Shown here: positions 41,680-50,220 of the stretch, piece after piece | Layout: each line of letters opens with the position of its first letter | How positions within the stretch are numbered: position 1 is the first letter of the stretch | Source: an uncultured Eubacteriales bacterium | Lineage (GTDB): Bacteria; Bacillota; Clostridia; Oscillospirales; UMGS1783 | Direction: 5' to 3' | DNA: 64,000 nt | Assembly (NCBI GenBank): GCA_934456365.1 | Contig: CAKSHC010000001.1 | Location: 1-64,000, forward strand | Notes under the pieces: model-generated | Databases searched by the model: none | Told to the model about the DNA's origin: nothing | Seen by the model: the letters and a program-made list of their open reading frames with translations, nothing else | Translations under genes and position numbers: made by a program

Positions 41680-42138
41680 ATGGCGGAAACAAGGACGATC
41701 GCGCAAAATCGAATCGCTCATCATGAATATTTCGTCCTGGAGCAGTATGAAGCCGGGATCGAGCTTTCCGGCACCGAGGTGAAATCGGTGCGCGGGGGGC
41801 GGGTCAATCTCAAGGATTCCTACTGCAGCATTCACCACGGAGAAATCTTTGTTCATGGGATGCATATCAGCCCCTACGAACAGGGCAATATCTTCAACCG
41901 GGATCCTCTGCGGCCCCGGCGGCTGCTGATGCATAAGCGCGAGATCCTCAAGCTTTTCGGCACCGTCAAGCAGCAGGGGCTCACGCTCATCCCGCTTTCG
42001 GTTTATTTCAAAGGCGAGCGGGTGAAGGTGTGCGTGGGGTTGTGCAAGGGCAAAAAGCTCTACGATAAGCGGGACGATCTGCAAAAGCGCGCGGCCGACC
42101 GGGAAATTCGCCGAGAGATCAAAGAACGGAATCAATAA
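41680..42138 (+). CDS. smpB: SsrA-binding protein SmpB
   Basis: The product has 152 residues. Family motifs are NRIAHHEYFVLEQYEAGIEL, GTEVKSVR, and the C-terminal KKLYDKRDDLQKR with a basic tail. SmpB delivers tmRNA to stalled ribosomes. GGAGGAAT precedes the ATG. The last stop base is directly adjacent to the first base of mature tmRNA, so the two must share one transcript. Confidence 0.97.
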   Translation: MAETRTIAQNRIAHHEYFVLEQYEAGIELSGTEVKSVRGGRVNLKDSYCSIHHGEIFVHGMHISPYEQGNIFNRDPLRPRRLLMHKREILKLFGTVKQQGLTLIPLSVYFKGERVKVCVGLCKGKKLYDKRDDLQKRAADREIRREIKERNQ

Positions 42139-42486
42139 GGGGGCGTACTGGTTTCGACGGGGACGACGAACTGCGATAAGCGAGCGGAGGCGCGGAACCT
42201 CCTAAAAACCGCAAACTTAAATTTACACGCTAACAACAAAGTAGCAATCGCTGCCTAACTTTAGGCGGCCGTCCGCTCTCCGAGTGCCGCGGCGGGGAAG
42301 CGGGCGTGATGCAGCGGCGAACATGACTATGCTAAGATTTGCGCATAGCAGGACAAATGAATCTACCGAAACCGCAAGCCGGCGACAGGGCGTGCGGCCG
42401 GGGGAATCCGAAATCTGACGCTACGCTCGTAGAAAGTTGCACGGACTGGTTCTCGGACAGGGGTCCGATTCCCCTCGCCTCCACCA
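42139..42486 (+). ncRNA. ssrA: Transfer-messenger RNA
   Basis: The 348 bases begin GGGGGCG and end CGCCTCC-A-CCA, which pair as the acceptor stem; the tRNA-like T arm (GGACAGGGGTCCGATTCCCC region) precedes the end. The tag frame runs from 42211 to 42258 and encodes ANLNLHANNKVAIAA followed by TAA; the resume codon is GCA. The C-terminal AIAA is a usual protease signal. Pseudoknot regions fill the remainder. A terminator follows. Confidence 0.97.
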
Positions 42487-42488
42487 GA

Positions 42489-42527
42489 AAAACGACGATC
42501 TTCTGTTGAAGATCGTCGTTTCTTTTT
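42489..42527 (+). terminator. tmRNA terminator
   Basis: AACGACGATCTTC and GAAGATCGTCGTT pair around TGTT, then TTCTTTTT. Confidence 0.9.
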
Positions 42528-42566
42528 CTCGAATCGCAGTTTGGAGAAAAGCGGCTTTGCTTCGGC

Positions 42567-43406
42567 TTATTCGGCTTTTTCGGGCTTGTCGTTGCTGGGA
42601 GAGCGGCCGAAGTATTTTTTATAGGCGCGAAAGAAGGAGGAGTAGTCCTGATAGCCGCATTCCGAGTAGATGTCGGAAAGGAGGCGGCCGTTGCGAATGG
42701 CTGCGCGTGCTTTATGCAGCCGTTTCATCATGATGTAGTTCCATACGGTCGCGCCGGTCGCTTCCCGGAAAATGCGGTTGGCATACGCCTGGCTCATTCC
42801 AAACTCTTCGGAAACCTGGGAAAGGGAAATATCGTCGTAGAGATGCTGATTCACATAGCCGATCATTTTCAAAACGGCCGGATCCTCAAATTTCTCCGCA
42901 GCGTTTTCTTTTCGGCTGCAAAAGGCGCGGCGAAGCTCGATGAGAAACAACATCAGATTTGAAAAAACGGCCATTTGCCTGGTCTGCGCGTCGCTTTCCG
43001 CCAGGATGGCTTTTTGGAGGTAGAGAAGATAGCTTTCATCCCGGAAATCGGCGGCGCCGAACTTGTTCCCGCAGCCGGGCTGGCGGTTGGTGAAGGGTTC
43101 GGTTAAGAGCCCGTCGCGATCGGCTTCCGCCAGGATGATCGGATCGAAGTGGATGGAAATGCGCTCGTATTTCGCGCGGGAATCCAGCATGAGCCTGTGC
43201 GATTCGCCCGGCTTCATAATGAGAACATCGCCGTATTGAAGGGGATAGATGCTCCCTTCCACGATGAAATGCGCATCTCCCTGCAAAAAGCAGTAGATTT
43301 CCGGGAAATCGTGGATATGCAGATAAAAGCTGGCCGGGTCGGGCGACTCATCCACTGTATGATGCGCATACAGATTCTGGCTTTCAAAAAAGATGTTTTC
43401 GTCCAA
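42567..43406 (-). CDS. AraC-family regulator of the carbohydrate locus
   Basis: The product has 279 residues. An N-terminal cupin-like sensor domain (about 20-110, with LHIHDFPEIYCFLQGDAHFI) is followed by two helix-turn-helix motifs (about 180-270, with LSQVSEEFGMSQAYANRIFR and IYSECGYQDYSSFFRAYKKYFG). Such proteins activate sugar-degradation genes upon binding a sugar. It is divergent from the GH43-like gene. A 16-bp motif shared by two promoters of the locus is its likely target. Confidence 0.9.
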   Translation of the reverse strand: MDENIFFESQNLYAHHTVDESPDPASFYLHIHDFPEIYCFLQGDAHFIVEGSIYPLQYGDVLIMKPGESHRLMLDSRAKYERISIHFDPIILAEADRDGLLTEPFTNRQPGCGNKFGAADFRDESYLLYLQKAILAESDAQTRQMAVFSNLMLFLIELRRAFCSRKENAAEKFEDPAVLKMIGYVNQHLYDDISLSQVSEEFGMSQAYANRIFREATGATVWNYIMMKRLHKARAAIRNGRLLSDIYSECGYQDYSSFFRAYKKYFGRSPSNDKPEKAE

Positions 43407-43456
43407 CCGGATGCCCTCCCTTCCGCTGTCTCTTTGGTTATAGCATATTTGTTTCA

Positions 43457-43520
43457 GAAATGCAATGAAAAATTACAAAAATGCTGTTGTGTTGCAAAAT
43501 TAAACGTGATATATTATAAA
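43457..43520 (+). promoter_or_regulatory. GH43 promoter with candidate AraC operator
   Basis: The motif GAAATGCAATGAAAAA (43457-43472) recurs with one difference upstream of the GH78 gene. TTGCAA (43492-43497) and TATAAA (43515-43520) are 17 bases apart. The motif ends 19 bases before the -35 box, a normal activator position. Confidence 0.6.
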
Positions 43521-43603
43521 TAACCGGCAGTTTGATTGCAAAAATTCACAATGGCGTAGGCTCAGCCGGGGCGCGCCAGGGAAATACGAACGGAGGCGGA
43601 AGG

Positions 43604-44512
43604 ATGCTCTTTACCAACAAACGGGGCGGCTTTGATTTTGCGAAGGATCCGGCGGTTGTCAACTTCAAGGGGAAATACTTTCTTTATTTCACGGCGGCTG
43701 TAACGCCGGAGGAGAAGGCGGCGGGGCTTTCGATCACCGTCGGGATCGCGGTTTCGGACGATATGGAAAGCTGGGACTATCTCGGCACACTGCCGATTGA
43801 GCAGGAGTGCGAGAAAAACGGGATCGGCGCGCCCGGCGCCGTGGTGATCGACGGGCGGGTGCAGCTGTTTTATCAGACCTACGGAAACGGCCGGCTTGAC
43901 GCGATCTGCCGCGCGGTTTCCGAGGATGGGGTGCATTTTGTGAAAGACGCCTCGAATCCTATTTATCGTCCGACGGCGGACTGGTGCTGCGGCCGTGCGA
44001 TCGACGCCGACGTCGTTCTCTTCAAGGATCAGCTTTTCCTTTATTTTGCCACGCGCGACCACGCCTTTGAGATCCAGAAGATCGGCGCGGCTGCGGCGCC
44101 TGCCCAAAGTGGATTTTCAGCAGGGGATTTCAAGCAGCTGACGGCCTCTGCTGTGCTCGCTCCGGAGCTTTTGTGGGAAAACAAGTGCATCGAGGCGCCG
44201 GCAACCGTTGTGCACGACGGGAAGATTTATCTTTTCTACGGCGGCGCGTATAACTGCGAGCCGCAGCAGATCGGCTGCGCCGTGTCCTCCGACGGGCGCA
44301 CCTTTGAGAAGCTCTTTCTCGATCAGCCCTTCATCCCGAAGGGGGAGAAGGGGGCTTTCAACGCCTCGGAAAGCGGCCATCCCTATGCCTTTGCGGATGA
44401 AGACGGGCGGGTGTGGCTCTTTTATCAGGGAAGCCCGGACCGGGGAAAAACCTGGTATCTCAGCCGCCTGGAAATCGGATTTCGCGAAGGGAAGCCGTAT
44501 GTGATCGGCTGA
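43604..44512 (+). CDS. GH43-like five-bladed beta-propeller glycosidase
   Basis: The product has 302 residues with no signal peptide. Repeated blades are visible, such as DPAVVNFKGKYFLYFTA, APGAVVIDGRVQLFYQTYG, EAPATVVHDGKIYLFYGGA and HPYAFADEDGRVWLFYQG. This fits the GH43/GH32-type fold, with the acid in the first blade (KDPAVV) and a glutamate in CIEAPATVV. It probably removes arabinose or xylose from imported oligosaccharides. The start at 43604 follows CGGAGGCGGAAGG. Confidence 0.75.
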   Translation: MLFTNKRGGFDFAKDPAVVNFKGKYFLYFTAAVTPEEKAAGLSITVGIAVSDDMESWDYLGTLPIEQECEKNGIGAPGAVVIDGRVQLFYQTYGNGRLDAICRAVSEDGVHFVKDASNPIYRPTADWCCGRAIDADVVLFKDQLFLYFATRDHAFEIQKIGAAAAPAQSGFSAGDFKQLTASAVLAPELLWENKCIEAPATVVHDGKIYLFYGGAYNCEPQQIGCAVSSDGRTFEKLFLDQPFIPKGEKGAFNASESGHPYAFADEDGRVWLFYQGSPDRGKTWYLSRLEIGFREGKPYVIG

Positions 44513-44525
44513 TTGGGATAAAAAG

Positions 44526-44557
44526 AAAAAGAACCGGTGCATACCGGTTCTTTTTTT
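44526..44557. terminator. Bidirectional terminator
   Basis: AAGAACCGGT and ACCGGTTCTT pair around GCAT with A and T runs outside. It separates the GH43-like gene from the convergent glycosidase operon. Confidence 0.88.
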
Positions 44558-44568
44558 GATGTGAATTT

Positions 44569-47259
44569 TTACACCCCGAACGCAATATCTTCGCCGGTTT
44601 CGGAGCAAAAGAGCACCGCGCCGTCGCGCGTCAGGAGGCGGCAGCCGCTGCACACGGCGCGCAGAAGGCCGCCGTTTCGATCGGCTTGGATCGCGGCTGC
44701 GCCGCAGTAGTCGCCCTCCCAAAGGTGATCGCCGAGCCGGACCGAAAAATGCGCCGGGACCCCGGTATCGAGCGATGGAAGATCGGAGAAGGCGGCGGAA
44801 CCGTCGGCCAAAAGGGCGTAATCGCTGCCGCCGGTGGGGGGTAGGCCGAAGGCGGCGGGGATATCGCATTCCTCGGGCAGCGAGGCGGAAGCTATGACCG
44901 TTTTTGCCTCGGGATCCACAGGGGTGCCGTCGAAGTCTGCGCTCAGCTCACCGATGACCTTCACCGACGAGCCGGCTAAAATCGCATCCTTGAGCCATTG
45001 GTGGGTTTTTGCCTTGCCATACTGCGGATACAGGAAGAGCAGATGGCGGAAGGTGCACTTGTGGTAGGTAAAGGTTCCGTCCGGATTGCGGACGATTTCC
45101 CCGTCGAGGATCGCGTCGTCGGGGACGAGGGCGCAGAGATAGCCGTCGTTCCAGAGCGCTTTGGTGCGCGGGAAGATATTGACTTTTCCGTTCAGGTCGA
45201 AGGATGTGCGCGCGCTTTCATCCGGATACCAGTTGCACACGGCGGGGAAGCCGAACACCACCAGCAGCGGCATATCCGGCATGGCGGGATCGAAGAGGTT
45301 GAGCAGGTCGATCTTCTGCTCGAGCGAATGGATCCGATTCAGGAAAACGGGAGAGCCGGTGTCGACGCCGTAGCGGTAGTCGTTCATGGCGTGGTAGTGG
45401 ATGCGGCAGCCGTATTTCGCGTCGCGCGCCGCCTTTTGGGTGAAGGCCTCGGTTTCGGTGGAATAGAACATATCGTAGACAAGGTTTTCCGGGCAGCGGG
45501 CGGCCAGCCCCATGCGGACCGGATAGATGATGTCTTCATCGGTTTGGGCGTATTTGCGCGGCATCTTCCACCAGTTGCAGCCGGTGGCATAGATCTCGTC
45601 GTTGTGGAGCGAATTGTGGAAGGTGTTGTGGAGGCCGATAAAGGAATCCTCGCCAAAGATTTGGCGCGAATAATCGGCCACGAAGTTCTCCACCCGTTCT
45701 GTCGAGCGGCGCAGGAAATCGAAGTAGCGGTTGATGGCCGCCGCCCGGGTGGAGGAATCGCCGTCGGGCGCGAAGCGCATTTCGAAAAGGGTTTCGTCAA
45801 GATCCTTTCCCGTTTCGCTCTCAAACTGCGCGCGCAGCCCCACGCCGTAGTACCGCTCCCGCAGCACGGCCTTGAAATCGAGCAGCGGCATATTCTTGAA
45901 TTCATCCAGCACCACCCCATCGAGCGGGATGTCGCTCAGGCTGTCCATGATCTCGCGGTAGGCTTTGATGTAGTAGCCGCAGTGGAGGTCGCCCACCCGG
46001 TGGTAATGCGCCGTCATGGCATAAACGGTGTACCCCTCCGCTTCCGGGAGGGAAATTTCAGCCTCAATATGGCCGGCTTCGCAGGCTTTGATCTCCGCAC
46101 GGTCGGTCACGTCGATCCGGCTTCCCGGCTCGTAGGTACCTTCTCCCGTTTTTTTCAGGGCATAGGCGCGGATCAGCCGCGAAAATTCGGGGATCGAATA
46201 TTCGGTGTAGCGGATGTGGCGAGCCGTGTCGCTGAGGCGGGCGAACCCGTTTTCCACCACCGCTTCGGTTTCGGTCACGATGGCCGACATCTCGTCTTCC
46301 CGGATCTCCCCGTCGATCTGCGACATGTAAAAGCCCTTGGGCCAAAGCTGGAGAACGACCCGGATCCCTCTTTCATGGGCATAGGAAACGGTTTTTGCAA
46401 GATAGGGCTTCAGCCGGGGCGTCCACAGCCGGTGCTCCATGCCGCAGCGGCCGGAAATGATCATGGTGTCGTAGGTTCCGTCCGCGGCGATGGTGTCGAT
46501 ATCGCGCAGGTATTTTTCGTTGGAAAGGATCTCATCGGTCCAGAACCAGTAGAGAATATGCGGATGGCGGGAGCGAGGGATGGCGGCCCCTTTGGTGAAA
46601 ACGGGGAAAAGATTTGTCAGCGCCTCGGCGATCCGTTTCGCATAGGCTTCATATCCCTGGGGGGTGGGGTGCGTGCCGTCGGAAAGGAGCACGCGGTCGT
46701 TCGGGTCCAGCTTGGTGGTTTTTCCGTCGATCACAAAAAATCCGTATCGTTTGCCGGCAACCTCGGTCAGGATCTCCCGGTATTCCTCCAGGCTGTTTCC
46801 ATTGAAATTGCGGTCTTCGTGGATGCGAGGAATGGGGGTGATGAAGATCACCTCGCTTTTTGCATGCTTTTCCTTCAGCGTGCGGCAGAGCCGGTCAACC
46901 GCGCCATAAAACGAAATATCCTCCGTATCCTCCGGCGAGCCGAGGACGACGTTGTTGCCGAAATCGTTGGTTCCCGCCGCGATGAGGATGAGGTCGGCCT
47001 CCGGAAGCGCCGCCGCGTTCTGCGCGAGCGCCCGGTCGGGCAGCGTCGGCGAGGTGCGGCTGATGGAAATGCCCGCTTCGCCGCAGTTGACCACGGATTT
47101 CAATCCGAGAAGCTCGGGCAGAAATTCGCACCAGGGCTTCTCCACCCGCGACACCGCGCCGGGATCGCCAGGGGCGCGATAGGAACCGTAAACGATCGAA
47201 TCGCCGTAGACCACTGCGGTTTTCCCGACAAAACGATCGGTGAACACGCCTTTACTCAT
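44569..47259 (-). CDS. Large fusion: SGNH esterase plus putative glycoside hydrolase domain
   Basis: The product has 896 residues with no signal peptide. Residues 1-220 are an SGNH hydrolase: the catalytic Ser21 in YGDSIVYGS, GTND in the third block, and DGTHPT giving Asp and His. Residues from about 235 to 700 look like a TIM-barrel glycosidase (WFWTDEILSNEKYL, GRCGMEHRLW, VVLQLWPKGFY, DGVVLDEFKNMP), with a beta-rich C-terminus. I cannot assign the second part to a CAZy family. It overlaps the next upstream esterase gene by eight bases. Confidence 0.78.
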   Translation of the reverse strand: MSKGVFTDRFVGKTAVVYGDSIVYGSYRAPGDPGAVSRVEKPWCEFLPELLGLKSVVNCGEAGISISRTSPTLPDRALAQNAAALPEADLILIAAGTNDFGNNVVLGSPEDTEDISFYGAVDRLCRTLKEKHAKSEVIFITPIPRIHEDRNFNGNSLEEYREILTEVAGKRYGFFVIDGKTTKLDPNDRVLLSDGTHPTPQGYEAYAKRIAEALTNLFPVFTKGAAIPRSRHPHILYWFWTDEILSNEKYLRDIDTIAADGTYDTMIISGRCGMEHRLWTPRLKPYLAKTVSYAHERGIRVVLQLWPKGFYMSQIDGEIREDEMSAIVTETEAVVENGFARLSDTARHIRYTEYSIPEFSRLIRAYALKKTGEGTYEPGSRIDVTDRAEIKACEAGHIEAEISLPEAEGYTVYAMTAHYHRVGDLHCGYYIKAYREIMDSLSDIPLDGVVLDEFKNMPLLDFKAVLRERYYGVGLRAQFESETGKDLDETLFEMRFAPDGDSSTRAAAINRYFDFLRRSTERVENFVADYSRQIFGEDSFIGLHNTFHNSLHNDEIYATGCNWWKMPRKYAQTDEDIIYPVRMGLAARCPENLVYDMFYSTETEAFTQKAARDAKYGCRIHYHAMNDYRYGVDTGSPVFLNRIHSLEQKIDLLNLFDPAMPDMPLLVVFGFPAVCNWYPDESARTSFDLNGKVNIFPRTKALWNDGYLCALVPDDAILDGEIVRNPDGTFTYHKCTFRHLLFLYPQYGKAKTHQWLKDAILAGSSVKVIGELSADFDGTPVDPEAKTVIASASLPEECDIPAAFGLPPTGGSDYALLADGSAAFSDLPSLDTGVPAHFSVRLGDHLWEGDYCGAAAIQADRNGGLLRAVCSGCRLLTRDGAVLFCSETGEDIAFGV

Positions 47260-47992
47260 GGTTTTCCTCCTGCGTCAGCATGGTTTTGACAAGCTCATAG
47301 GCAAACATGAAATGCATTTCCCGAACCGGGTGGTTGATCTTATTGCTCAGAAGAGCCGTTGTATCGATCCCGGCGGCGCGCATCGCCTTCCAGTTTGCAT
47401 GGCAGTCGCAAACCGGGATCTTCTTTTCCCGGCAGATGGCTTTGGCGGCATTTAGGTAGGCGTCCAGTGTGGTCTGGTTTTTCTCGGTGCAGACCTCCGT
47501 GGCAATCCGCACAAGCTCGCCGTCGGTAAAGGATTCGTCGACGTATTCTCCGAGGGTGTTCGGCGTCATAAAAATCACTTCCGAGCCGTTTTCCAGGAGG
47601 CTGTCGAAAATGGCCGTCAGATCGCTTTGATAGGCCGGGAGATTGTCCATTCCGCGCTTGCAGTCGTTGAGCCCATAGCAGACGACCGCCAGATCCGGAC
47701 GGTAGGGCAGCACATCGGTGGCGAGGCGCTCGTGACCCTGCTTTGCCGTGGCTCCGCAGATTCCGGCGTTTATAATCGCCAGCGGAACATTGGGGCAGAG
47801 AAGCGAGAAGATTTTTCTCACCCGGTTGTGGTAAACCGCTTCTCCGTCGTAGACCACATCCACTCCGCCGCTTCTCCGGGCTGTCAGCTCAAAGCAGCCC
47901 TGGGTCACACTGTCGCCGAGAAAGGCGAGAGTGATCGGCCGGACGGTGTAGATATCGGAGCTTTTCCGTTTGATTTTTTTGAGGAAGGTCAT
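47252..47992 (-). CDS. SGNH/GDSL-family esterase
   Basis: The product has 246 residues. The blocks are LGDSVTQG (Ser28 region), NAGICGAT, YGLNDC and a C-terminal NHPVREMH. The family includes rhamnogalacturonan acetylesterases and other carbohydrate deacetylases. There is no signal peptide, so it would act on imported oligosaccharides. It lies between the SGNH fusion (eight-base overlap) and the GH78 gene in one operon. Confidence 0.87.
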   Translation of the reverse strand: MTFLKKIKRKSSDIYTVRPITLAFLGDSVTQGCFELTARRSGGVDVVYDGEAVYHNRVRKIFSLLCPNVPLAIINAGICGATAKQGHERLATDVLPYRPDLAVVCYGLNDCKRGMDNLPAYQSDLTAIFDSLLENGSEVIFMTPNTLGEYVDESFTDGELVRIATEVCTEKNQTTLDAYLNAAKAICREKKIPVCDCHANWKAMRAAGIDTTALLSNKINHPVREMHFMFAYELVKTMLTQEENHE

Positions 47993-48037
47993 AAGAATCT
48001 CCTTTCGGCAATTCGCCTGAAAAATTGAGGAATCGTT

Positions 48038-50050
48038 TCAAATGGCTTCGAAGAGCTTTTTGTGGTCAATATCCGTGAGGAAAAGGGCGGCGTAGGAGAA
48101 GGTGAGATGGAAGAGAGATGTGTTCCATTTCAGGTCCTTGCCCCAGGCTTCAAAGGTGGTCGTGGCGCCCTCCTGGAGCATCCGAAGCCACATTCCCGGA
48201 TCCGTCAGCAGCTTTTTCAGCGTTTCCTCCCGGCCCGTCAGGGCAAGGCGCATCATCACGGGGAAAGCCGAGAAAAGATGCAGATGGGAAAAGCCGCGGC
48301 TCTCGAGGTGCTCGAGAAGCGCTTCTTCCGCGCAAGCATCCGGCGCAAGGCCGAGGCCGAAGCAGAAGGCATTGGAAACATAGCTGCTGTGCGAGGAATG
48401 CAGCGAATCGGTAAAGAGCTTTCTTTTCGGATCGTAGAAGGCTTGCAGGAAGGTTTCTTTCAGACTTTCCGCATCGCGGTAGGGCGGCTGCCCCAAAAGC
48501 GCTGCCATGCGATTGACCGTCAGAACCGCCCGGAGGTAGTAGGCGTTGATCACGCAGTGCGGGGTGGCGCAAATCTTGCCCTCTTTGATGTCGGCGTCGT
48601 AGCCGTCCTGAAATTCCATCGGCCACTCGACAACGCACCACTTGTCCAAATCCCGTAAGAGCCCGTCGCGCTCGTAATCCCGGCGGTAGCAGTCAAGGAG
48701 CGAGGCGGCAAAATCATAATTCTTTTTCAGATAGGCCTTGTCCCCGGTCAGGGAATAATGCCAAAGCATGAGATAGATCAGGATCAGCGGATACTCCGCG
48801 ATCTCCTGCATCATGGAGCAGTTCAGGCAGGTCACCGTGGTGTCGAGAAAGCGGGTGGTCTGCCGCGAGGAATCGATCAGGCAGCGAACCATCGAATCGT
48901 CGCCGGTGAGCACCATCTGGGTGAGCGCCGTGTAGCACCCGTCGCCCACATAAAAGCCCTTTTCGCGGTCCATGCAGTCCTGAATGACCTCCTGCACCCC
49001 GTATTTCACCGAGTCGGTGCAGAGCTTCCAGATCCGCTTAAGATCGGGATTGTCGGAAAAGCGGGGTACCACCGCGAGGGAAAAGGGATAGTGGCGCGCC
49101 GTCAGGGTGATCTCTTCCACCGAGCATCCCTCCGGCAAAACCAGCTCGGCATAGCGGAAGGATTTGAAATCAAACCAATCCAGGAAATCGCATTTTCCCG
49201 AGAGAACGAATTCCTCTTCATAGCGGCAATTGCAGCGCATTTCATAGCGGACGGTCCCGTCGGCGTTGAGCTCCTGTCCGCAGCGGATGAGAAGGGAATC
49301 GCCGCGCTTGCCGAGGGCTTTGAAGTTCAGATAGCCGACCCGCGTTGCGCCGAAATCGAGGAAGAGCCGGTTGCCTCTCTTTTCTGCCACGGCGGGAAGG
49401 ATCGTTTCGGTGACCACGGGCTTTGTGGGCTGCGGGGTGAGAGTGTAGTCGAGGTGCTTTCTTTGGCGGGCGGGAGCCCAGGCGGAGTCGTCGTAATCGG
49501 GCTGTTCGAAGCCCATGGTATCGGCCGAAGCGTCGTACTTTTCGGCAAACTGCGTGTCGTATCCGATGATCCCGACCGGTTGGTAGGCCCGGTGCGGCGC
49601 GGTGAGAAAATCTTCTCCGCTGCAAACAACGGTTTTCCCGTCGCACTCAAGATCCAAAATCAGCCCGTGCCGGTCGTCGGCGCTCACGCAGACCCGGTTT
49701 ACCCGGCCGTAATAGAGCGTGTGGACGGCAATCGTGTTTTCGCCGGGCTGGAGGTAGGCCGACACGTCGACGGCATTGTAGTTGTAGGCCCAGGGGTAGG
49801 AAGCCGTCGGCCCCTCGGCGACAAAACGCCCGTTCAGATAGAGGCGGTAGTGGTCGTCTGCGCTCAGGAAGAGAACGGCCTTTTTCGGGCGATCCGGCAG
49901 AAGGAATTTCTTCCGGAAGAGAATGTGCGAGTCCTGATTCTCGCAGGGCAGTTTGAAGGGTTCCAGCTGCCGGTGAAAAACGTTTCGCGGCGGCTTTTCG
50001 GCAAAGGTTTCGTTTGTGATCCATTGGCCGGTGAATCTGTGGGTGTCCAT
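48038..50050 (-). CDS. Alpha-L-rhamnosidase-like enzyme, GH78
   Basis: The product has 670 residues. It has N-terminal beta-sandwich carbohydrate-binding regions (1-330, with LFLSADDHYRLYLNGRFVAE), then an (alpha/alpha)6 barrel. The motif IQDCMDREKGFYVGDG resembles the GH78 acid region, and the second acidic region is VVEWPMEFQDGY. There is no signal peptide. It probably removes rhamnose from pectin fragments or plant glycosides. It is first in the minus-strand operon with the two esterase genes. Confidence 0.85.
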   Translation of the reverse strand: MDTHRFTGQWITNETFAEKPPRNVFHRQLEPFKLPCENQDSHILFRKKFLLPDRPKKAVLFLSADDHYRLYLNGRFVAEGPTASYPWAYNYNAVDVSAYLQPGENTIAVHTLYYGRVNRVCVSADDRHGLILDLECDGKTVVCSGEDFLTAPHRAYQPVGIIGYDTQFAEKYDASADTMGFEQPDYDDSAWAPARQRKHLDYTLTPQPTKPVVTETILPAVAEKRGNRLFLDFGATRVGYLNFKALGKRGDSLLIRCGQELNADGTVRYEMRCNCRYEEEFVLSGKCDFLDWFDFKSFRYAELVLPEGCSVEEITLTARHYPFSLAVVPRFSDNPDLKRIWKLCTDSVKYGVQEVIQDCMDREKGFYVGDGCYTALTQMVLTGDDSMVRCLIDSSRQTTRFLDTTVTCLNCSMMQEIAEYPLILIYLMLWHYSLTGDKAYLKKNYDFAASLLDCYRRDYERDGLLRDLDKWCVVEWPMEFQDGYDADIKEGKICATPHCVINAYYLRAVLTVNRMAALLGQPPYRDAESLKETFLQAFYDPKRKLFTDSLHSSHSSYVSNAFCFGLGLAPDACAEEALLEHLESRGFSHLHLFSAFPVMMRLALTGREETLKKLLTDPGMWLRMLQEGATTTFEAWGKDLKWNTSLFHLTFSYAALFLTDIDHKKLFEAI

Positions 50051-50084
50051 CGATATCTCCTATCCTGCAGGATTGTGTAATCTT

Positions 50085-50144
50085 ATTATAAAAGTTTTAT
50101 TTTTGCAGTTCCATTGCAAGAGCCGTTTTTTTACATTGCATTTC
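50085..50144 (-). promoter_or_regulatory. GH78 operon promoter with candidate AraC operator
   Basis: On the minus strand GAAATGCAATGTAAAA (complement of 50129-50144) matches the GH43 promoter motif at all but one base. TATAAT (complement of 50085-50090) follows, with no good -35 box, as expected for an activator-dependent promoter. A second TTGCAATG half-site lies between them (complement of 50112-50119). Confidence 0.6.
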
Positions 50145-50159
50145 CGATACAGCAAAAGC

Positions 50160-50188
50160 TTGACAACCGACCGATCGGTAGCTATAAT
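50160..50188 (+). promoter_or_regulatory. tetR promoter with internal operator
   Basis: TTGACA (50160-50165), 17 bases, TATAAT (50183-50188). The palindrome ACCGATCGGT (50170-50179) fills the spacer, so a bound repressor would block RNA polymerase. It is a typical autoregulatory TetR-family operator. Confidence 0.82.
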
Positions 50189-50220
50189 CAAATTACAGCA
50201 ATCCCAAAAGGAGGAGAGCA

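Noticed and set aside
44998..47289. Plus-strand open frame of 763 codons opposite the SGNH fusion
   Set aside because: No family motifs; the minus strand has complete SGNH motifs. It results from high GC content.
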